Below the pieces are notes generated by a model. The model did no database searches. It was given only the letters and a program-made list of their open reading frames with translations, and was not told where the DNA came from. The position numbers and the translations under genes were made by a program. Shown in pieces: positions 33,252 through 36,490 of a stretch of 36,490 nt of DNA. Each line of letters opens with the position of its first letter. Position 1 is the stretch's first letter. The stretch covers positions 1-36,490 of the forward strand of contig JAKSBI010000846.1 in the NCBI GenBank assembly GCA_022361215.1, written 5' to 3'. This DNA is from Hyphomicrobiales bacterium. GTDB taxonomy: Bacteria > Pseudomonadota > Alphaproteobacteria > Rhizobiales > Methyloligellaceae.

Positions 33252-34388
33252 CTATGCCATGGCGTCCGGCCACTGGCGGCCCACGACCGCCAGGCAGTCG
33301 CCGCATTCGGTCCGCGCGGGAAAACGCCGGCAGAGCAGAATGCCGTCGTGCTGGATCTTCACCACGGTCGCGTCCTCCCAGGGCGCGTCCGTCCTGTGAA
33401 TGGCCCCGGCGGCCTGGCCGGCCTCGACCCGGTCGCCGACCTTCACATAGGCCTCGAAGATGCCGGCCTCCGGCGCATAGAGAAACTGCGACGGCGGGAC
33501 CCGGTAGTAGATGCTCGTCTTCGCGGGCGGCTGGTCCGACAGGTCCCGGCGCACGACGCCGAGATGACGAAAGAGCCGCAGCACGCCGTGACGGGCCATG
33601 GCCAAGGCCTGCTCCGATACGCCGCCGCCGCCGCCGAGCTCCGTCGAGAGGCAGGGGATCCCGCCCGCTCGCGTGCAGGCGCCAGCGAGACTGCCGCCGC
33701 CGCCGGTCGGCGCGTCCGTCACGAAGCTGGCGGGGAGGCCGAAGACGTGCAGGAGCTCGATCTGCGCCTCTAGCTGCCCCGGATCGTCCGGGCGGACGAT
33801 CACCGTCGAGGGCAGGTATTCAAGCGAGCGCCCCCCGGAATGCAGATCGAGCACGAAATCGAAGCCGGGCAACAGGACGGTCTCCAGCAGGTGGGCGATC
33901 ATCTGAGTCGGCGTGCCGTTCGGATGGCCCGGGAAGAGCCGGTTGAGGTTGCCCTGGTCGAGCGGCGACACGCGGCGACCCGCCTGGACGGCCGGCGCGT
34001 TGGCGGCCGGGAGCAGCGTGATCTGACCGCTGACGTCGTCGAGCTCGAGGGTCCGGATCAGCTTTCTGATCAGGATCTGACCCTCGTACTCGTCGCCGTG
34101 ATTGCCTGCGACGACGAGGACGCGCGGGCCGTCGCCGTTGCGATAGGTGACGGCGGGGATGAGGATCGAGCCGTAGGCCGAGGCGTCCGTGGAGATCGGC
34201 AGCCTGAAATAGCCGTGCGCCCGTCCCGGTTCGTCGAGGTCCGGCCCGGTCAGAAGCTTCAGAGCGGACGTCCCGGACCGCTGCCGTCCGGCCCGGAGCG
34301 CGAGGCTGCGCCGCCCACGCGACGCGCCGCCCTTGTCTCTCTTGGAGGGCGCCCGGCGCCGCCGCGTCAGGCCGTGCTGCGATCTCAT
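33252..34388 (-). CDS. Succinylglutamate desuccinylase/aspartoacylase-family deacylase
   Basis: A 378-residue zinc carboxypeptidase-like N-acyl amino acid hydrolase. Metal and catalytic motifs are VVAGNHGDEYEGQ (H97, E100), the family N-R-L-F-P-G block, VLDLHSGGRSLEYLP (metal His) and the C-terminal beta domain with RVPPSQFLYAPEAGIFEAYV. It resembles the DoeB/RimK-associated deacylases that remove N-acyl groups from amino acids. Homology begins around residue 50; the first 45 residues are a basic Arg/Lys/Ser tail, which may be a mis-set start, although no better start codon is seen. The start overlaps the methyltransferase stop (ATGA). Last gene of a three-gene operon. Confidence 0.83.
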   Translation of the reverse strand: MRSQHGLTRRRRAPSKRDKGGASRGRRSLALRAGRQRSGTSALKLLTGPDLDEPGRAHGYFRLPISTDASAYGSILIPAVTYRNGDGPRVLVVAGNHGDEYEGQILIRKLIRTLELDDVSGQITLLPAANAPAVQAGRRVSPLDQGNLNRLFPGHPNGTPTQMIAHLLETVLLPGFDFVLDLHSGGRSLEYLPSTVIVRPDDPGQLEAQIELLHVFGLPASFVTDAPTGGGGSLAGACTRAGGIPCLSTELGGGGGVSEQALAMARHGVLRLFRHLGVVRRDLSDQPPAKTSIYYRVPPSQFLYAPEAGIFEAYVKVGDRVEAGQAAGAIHRTDAPWEDATVVKIQHDGILLCRRFPARTECGDCLAVVGRQWPDAMA

Positions 34389-35236
34389 GCGCCGTCGTTC
34401 CACGTCTCGGCCTCGCCGTCGCGTCTCACCGCCGATGTGACCTCGGCGACATAAGGTGCGATCAGGGTCCCGTCCTCGTGGGAGAAGCGCCCGACAAGCT
34501 CGCCGAGCGCCGCCATGACCGGCTCTTGCCCATGGGTCTCGATGGCCTGCTGCACCTGTATGGTCGAGCGGGCGAAGCGCTCGAACTCCGCGTCGGCGAA
34601 GCGGCGGTCCCAGCGAAAGAGCTCCACCGTGATGTCCGTATACTGCGCCTGCCCGGCCAGCTCCTCGTGAAAGGCGACCGGCGCGTAAGCGCCGGTCCGG
34701 TCGGCGAAGGTGCCGGTGGCATATCCGGGAACCCAGTCCTCGAGCAGATCCTCGAAACCGCTGAAGAAGCCGCCCTCGGAGCAGTGTCGCTTGTTCTGCA
34801 CGAGCGCCAGCGCACCGCCGGGCTGAAGAACCCGTGCCGCCTCGCGGAAGAAGACGTCGCGGTCGAAGAGCTGGGCCGATCCCGCCGCCGTCGCCAGCCC
34901 GACGGACGCGGTCGCGAAGGGCAAGGACTCGGCCGGGGAGCAGGCGTAGCAGACGTTCAGGCTCTCCGGCGTCACCGCCTCGGCGCGCGCCACCATCTTG
35001 TCGTTGGGCTCGACGCCGACCACCAACACGCCGGGAAGCGCCGCTGCCAGGAGGCGCGTGAAGATGCCTGTGCCGCTGCCGATATCCGCCGCCATGGCCG
35101 GCACACCGGGGTGCCGCGGCATGCGCGATGCCACCGCATGGAGCGCGGCCTCCGGATAGCCGGGACGCACCGCGTCGTAGTGGTCGGCCAGTACGAAGTA
35201 GGGCTTCCATGCAAGCTCGGTCTGGATGTCGGTCAT
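34385..35236 (-). CDS. SAM-dependent class I methyltransferase
   Basis: A 283-residue class I methyltransferase (Methyltransf_11/25 type). N-terminal FVLADHYDAVRPGYPEAAL is typical, motif I is ADIGSGTGIFTRLLA, the acidic loop VVGVEPNDKMVARAE, and motif IV region GLATAAGSAQLFD; the C-terminal half is variable. CAGGAGACC precedes the ATG. It lies 26 bases after the acetyltransferase gene and overlaps the deacylase gene by four bases. The acceptor is unknown. The setting suggests it acts on the same small molecule as the deacylase. Confidence 0.82.
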   Translation of the reverse strand: MTDIQTELAWKPYFVLADHYDAVRPGYPEAALHAVASRMPRHPGVPAMAADIGSGTGIFTRLLAAALPGVLVVGVEPNDKMVARAEAVTPESLNVCYACSPAESLPFATASVGLATAAGSAQLFDRDVFFREAARVLQPGGALALVQNKRHCSEGGFFSGFEDLLEDWVPGYATGTFADRTGAYAPVAFHEELAGQAQYTDITVELFRWDRRFADAEFERFARSTIQVQQAIETHGQEPVMAALGELVGRFSHEDGTLIAPYVAEVTSAVRRDGEAETWNDGA

Positions 35237-35262
35237 GTCGGTCTCCTGGCCGCCAGCGTCCG

Positions 35263-35805
35263 CTAGCGGCCCTCGAGGATCTTGACGCAATGGAAGTGCG
35301 GCTGAACGCCCGGCAGACGGCGTTCCTCTCCGATGCGGCTGAAGCCGTGGCGCAGGTAGAAGTCGAGAGCGGTGGTCCGGCCGTTGCACCACAACAGCGC
35401 GGCCGCCCGCTTACGGATCAGCCTGATGCCGTGATAGAGGACCGCGCTGGCAAAACCCGATCGCCGGTATTCGGGCCGCGTCGCCATGCCTCGGATACGC
35501 CAGTGCCGGCCCGATGCCGCGGGGCCGGTCTCCATGTCCTCGAAGGGCTCGACCACGAAGGCCGCGACGGATACGAGCTGCGCGCCGCAATAGGCCCCGA
35601 CATGGACGATCTCCTTGGCCTCGGGATAGGCCGGCGGGCGTTTCGGCCGAGCGGGCGCCAGCCCCAGCCGTCGAACCTCGAAGGCGTCCGTCTCGTCGAC
35701 GAGGCAAAGACGGACATCCAGGGCCTCGAGGTCCCGGCATTCGTCTTCGAGGGCGATTGTGTGACCGGAGCCATCGCGCTCCGGCAGCGATCCCAGCGTC
35801 GGCAT
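35263..35805 (-). CDS. GNAT-family N-acetyltransferase
   Basis: A 180-residue GNAT protein. The acetyl-CoA pyrophosphate loop is RGMATRPEYRRSGFASAVL (R/Q-x2-G-x-A type) at about residues 105-123, preceded by the strand LVSVAAFVVEPFED and followed by LLWCNGRTTALDFYLRHGF, typical of motif B. The ATG at 35805 was chosen for GGGGAGAG upstream. It is the first gene of the acetyltransferase-methyltransferase-deacylase operon. Having an acetyltransferase and a deacylase in one operon suggests handling of an N-acylated amine, which is inference. Confidence 0.83.
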   Translation of the reverse strand: MPTLGSLPERDGSGHTIALEDECRDLEALDVRLCLVDETDAFEVRRLGLAPARPKRPPAYPEAKEIVHVGAYCGAQLVSVAAFVVEPFEDMETGPAASGRHWRIRGMATRPEYRRSGFASAVLYHGIRLIRKRAAALLWCNGRTTALDFYLRHGFSRIGEERRLPGVQPHFHCVKILEGR

Positions 35806-35862
35806 TGGCGCTCTCCCCAAAGGTCATCGTCCACCGTCCAGGCAGCACGGCTGCCCCCAAGT

Positions 35863-35909
35863 GAGGAGGTGTCGAAGCGGTGGGCGGCTCCGACACCTCC
35901 TCGGAGCCG
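35863..35909 (-). terminator. Two overlapping hairpins downstream of the aminotransferase remnant
   Basis: A perfect 12-bp stem, 35863-35874 with 35891-35902 (GAGGAGGTGTCG), overlaps an 8-bp stem, 35885-35892 with 35902-35909 (CGGCTCCG), so both cannot form together. They lie 5 bases past the stop of the aminotransferase-like remnant and about 58 bases before the acetyltransferase ATG. A leftover terminator is the simplest view. An attenuator for the acetyltransferase operon is possible because the stem buries AGGAGGTG. Confidence 0.4.
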
Positions 35910-35913
35910 GGGG

Positions 35914-36126
35914 TCAGTACGGCTCATCTCCTAGCAGGGTGACCAGTGTCCCGAGGCTGTCTCGCAACGTCTCGCGGCCGAGACCGACGCGGAAGTTGTC
36001 GGGCGCTGTCTCCTCCGGCACTGCGAAGGACCGGCTCGACGAGATCGAAGTTCCCAGCCGCCGCATACGGTCGGCAAAGGCATCCGACGATCAGCCCGAG
36101 GGCAGCGACGCCCAGATGTGACTGTT
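35914..36126 (-). pseudogene. C-terminal remnant of a PLP-dependent aminotransferase (class I or MocR type)
   Basis: Reading down the minus strand from 36126, the frame gives NSHIWASLPSG, then an in-frame TGA (36091-36093), then SSDAFADRMRRLG, ISSSRSFAVPEETAPD and NFRVGLGRETLRDSLGTL up to a stop at 35914-35916. This is the usual end of fold-type I aminotransferase domains, where the motif reads W-x-x-L-P-x-G-W-x-x-x-x-F ... F-A-V ... N-x-x-R-x-x-L-G. The TGA stands where the Trp codon is expected. Upstream the homology stops at the AT-rich island (from about 36150). It is a dead, truncated gene unless the TGA is a sequencing error. Confidence 0.6.
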
Positions 36127-36359
36127 TCATTGCCGGACACGATCCGATGTTACTCCCCAATCTCGATATTGCTTACGATCGCCGGATACATGAAAATATT
36201 CAACAATACATTCCGATATTGATATAAAAATATTCGTGGATGTAATTTGAATATATTTATATTTACCTGGAATTTCATAGTCATATATTCAAAGCGGACT
36301 TGGCAATCGAACGCCTCGAGGCGTGATCGCCAAAGCCCCAATCCGCCCGGCCTGCGACG
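36127..36359. other. AT-rich island between gene remnant and nucleotidyltransferase
   Basis: About 36150-36300 is the most AT-rich stretch of the window (for example ATTGATATAAAAATATTCG and GAATATATTTATATTTAC). It directly abuts the broken end of the aminotransferase remnant. No coding sequence or inverted terminal repeat was found in it. Confidence 0.5.
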
Positions 36360-36490
36360 TTACGGTACCGCGTGCGCATGCACCGGCCTGAGCCGCGCCG
36401 GCTCGGAGGCGAAGATGCGCTCGGCAATACGGAGGTCGTCCGGGCTGTCGATCTCGAACCACTTGAGGTCCCCGCACTGGGTGGTGGCGA
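36360..36490 (-). CDS. Nucleotidyltransferase, C-terminal fragment (cut by window edge)
   Basis: The last 131 bases encode, on the minus strand, the end of a protein: TTQCGDLKWFEIDSPDDLRI, then AERIFASE, closing with a short tail before the TAA at 36360-36362. The pattern K-W-x-E-I-D-x-x-x-D-L-x-x-A-E-x-I-F is typical of the C terminus of NTP-transferase-family enzymes such as phosphocholine or aminoethylphosphonate cytidylyltransferases. Only 43 codons are inside the window, so specificity cannot be judged. The gene may supply CDP-alcohols to a phosphatidyltransferase like that at 21580. Confidence 0.6.
   Translation of the reverse strand, partial: ATTQCGDLKWFEIDSPDDLRIAERIFASEPARLRPVHAHAVP

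Noticed and set aside
35418-35927. Alternative minus-strand frame starting at 35927 after AGGAG
   Set aside because: It overlaps the acetyltransferase in another frame and has no protein-family character. It was considered as an upstream leader ORF but is not supported.
1-36490. Search for CRISPR arrays, tRNA/rRNA genes, toxin-antitoxin pairs, transposases and phage genes
   Set aside because: None could be supported from the sequence. The AT-rich islands have no transposase or terminal repeats that I could see.

Overview
The window is GC-rich and carries extragenic repeats typical of alphaproteobacteria, including the CCGAAA-GTGGATACCGG-TTTCGG type element familiar from Hyphomicrobiales genomes. 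A member of that class is likely; I cannot name a genus. No rRNA, tRNA, CRISPR array, phage gene or complete insertion sequence was seen.

Left part (1-8 kb): repeat-rich spacer, a two-gene unit (coiled-coil protein and a DUF465/YdcH-like small protein) closed by a terminator-like hairpin, then a complete seven-gene Mrp cation/proton antiporter operon (mrpA-G) with overlapping genes. A 46-residue ORF, a repeat block and a lone CitE/HpcH-type acyl-CoA lyase follow.

Centre (9.5-15.5 kb): a tight five-gene, same-strand cluster for an exported redox system. It encodes a Tat-exported Rieske subunit, an arsenite-oxidase-family (AioA-like) molybdopterin subunit, a two-haem cytochrome c, a Tat-exported cupredoxin-like protein and a two-haem MauG/cytochrome c peroxidase-like protein. 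The catalytic subunit keeps the His, Arg and His of the arsenite pocket but has Asp where AioA has Glu. No aioXSR, ars or molybdopterin genes lie nearby. The setting resembles both arsenite oxidase (AioBA) and iodate reductase (IdrAB with IdrP peroxidases) without matching either. This is my main candidate for an undescribed system.

Right part (15.5-36.5 kb): an accessory catabolic region. It holds two paralogous sugar-type ABC binding proteins, a separate ABC operon (metallophosphoesterase, ATPase, two permeases, alpha/beta hydrolase) without its own binding protein, a second metallophosphoesterase, tandem PuuE-like deacetylases followed by an RpiR-family regulator, an MFS transporter, and a GntR regulator. 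An aminotransferase with a CDP-alcohol phosphatidyltransferase, a GNAT-methyltransferase-deacylase operon, an aminotransferase-like gene remnant and the 3' end of a nucleotidyltransferase complete it. A 15-bp palindrome of the form YGGAAY-N3-RTTCCA occurs in three intergenic regions here and probably marks an RpiR regulon joining the scattered pieces. The transported compound cannot be deduced; the paired phosphoesterases suggest a phosphodiester or phosphorylated amino/sugar compound. AT-rich islands occur only in this right half.
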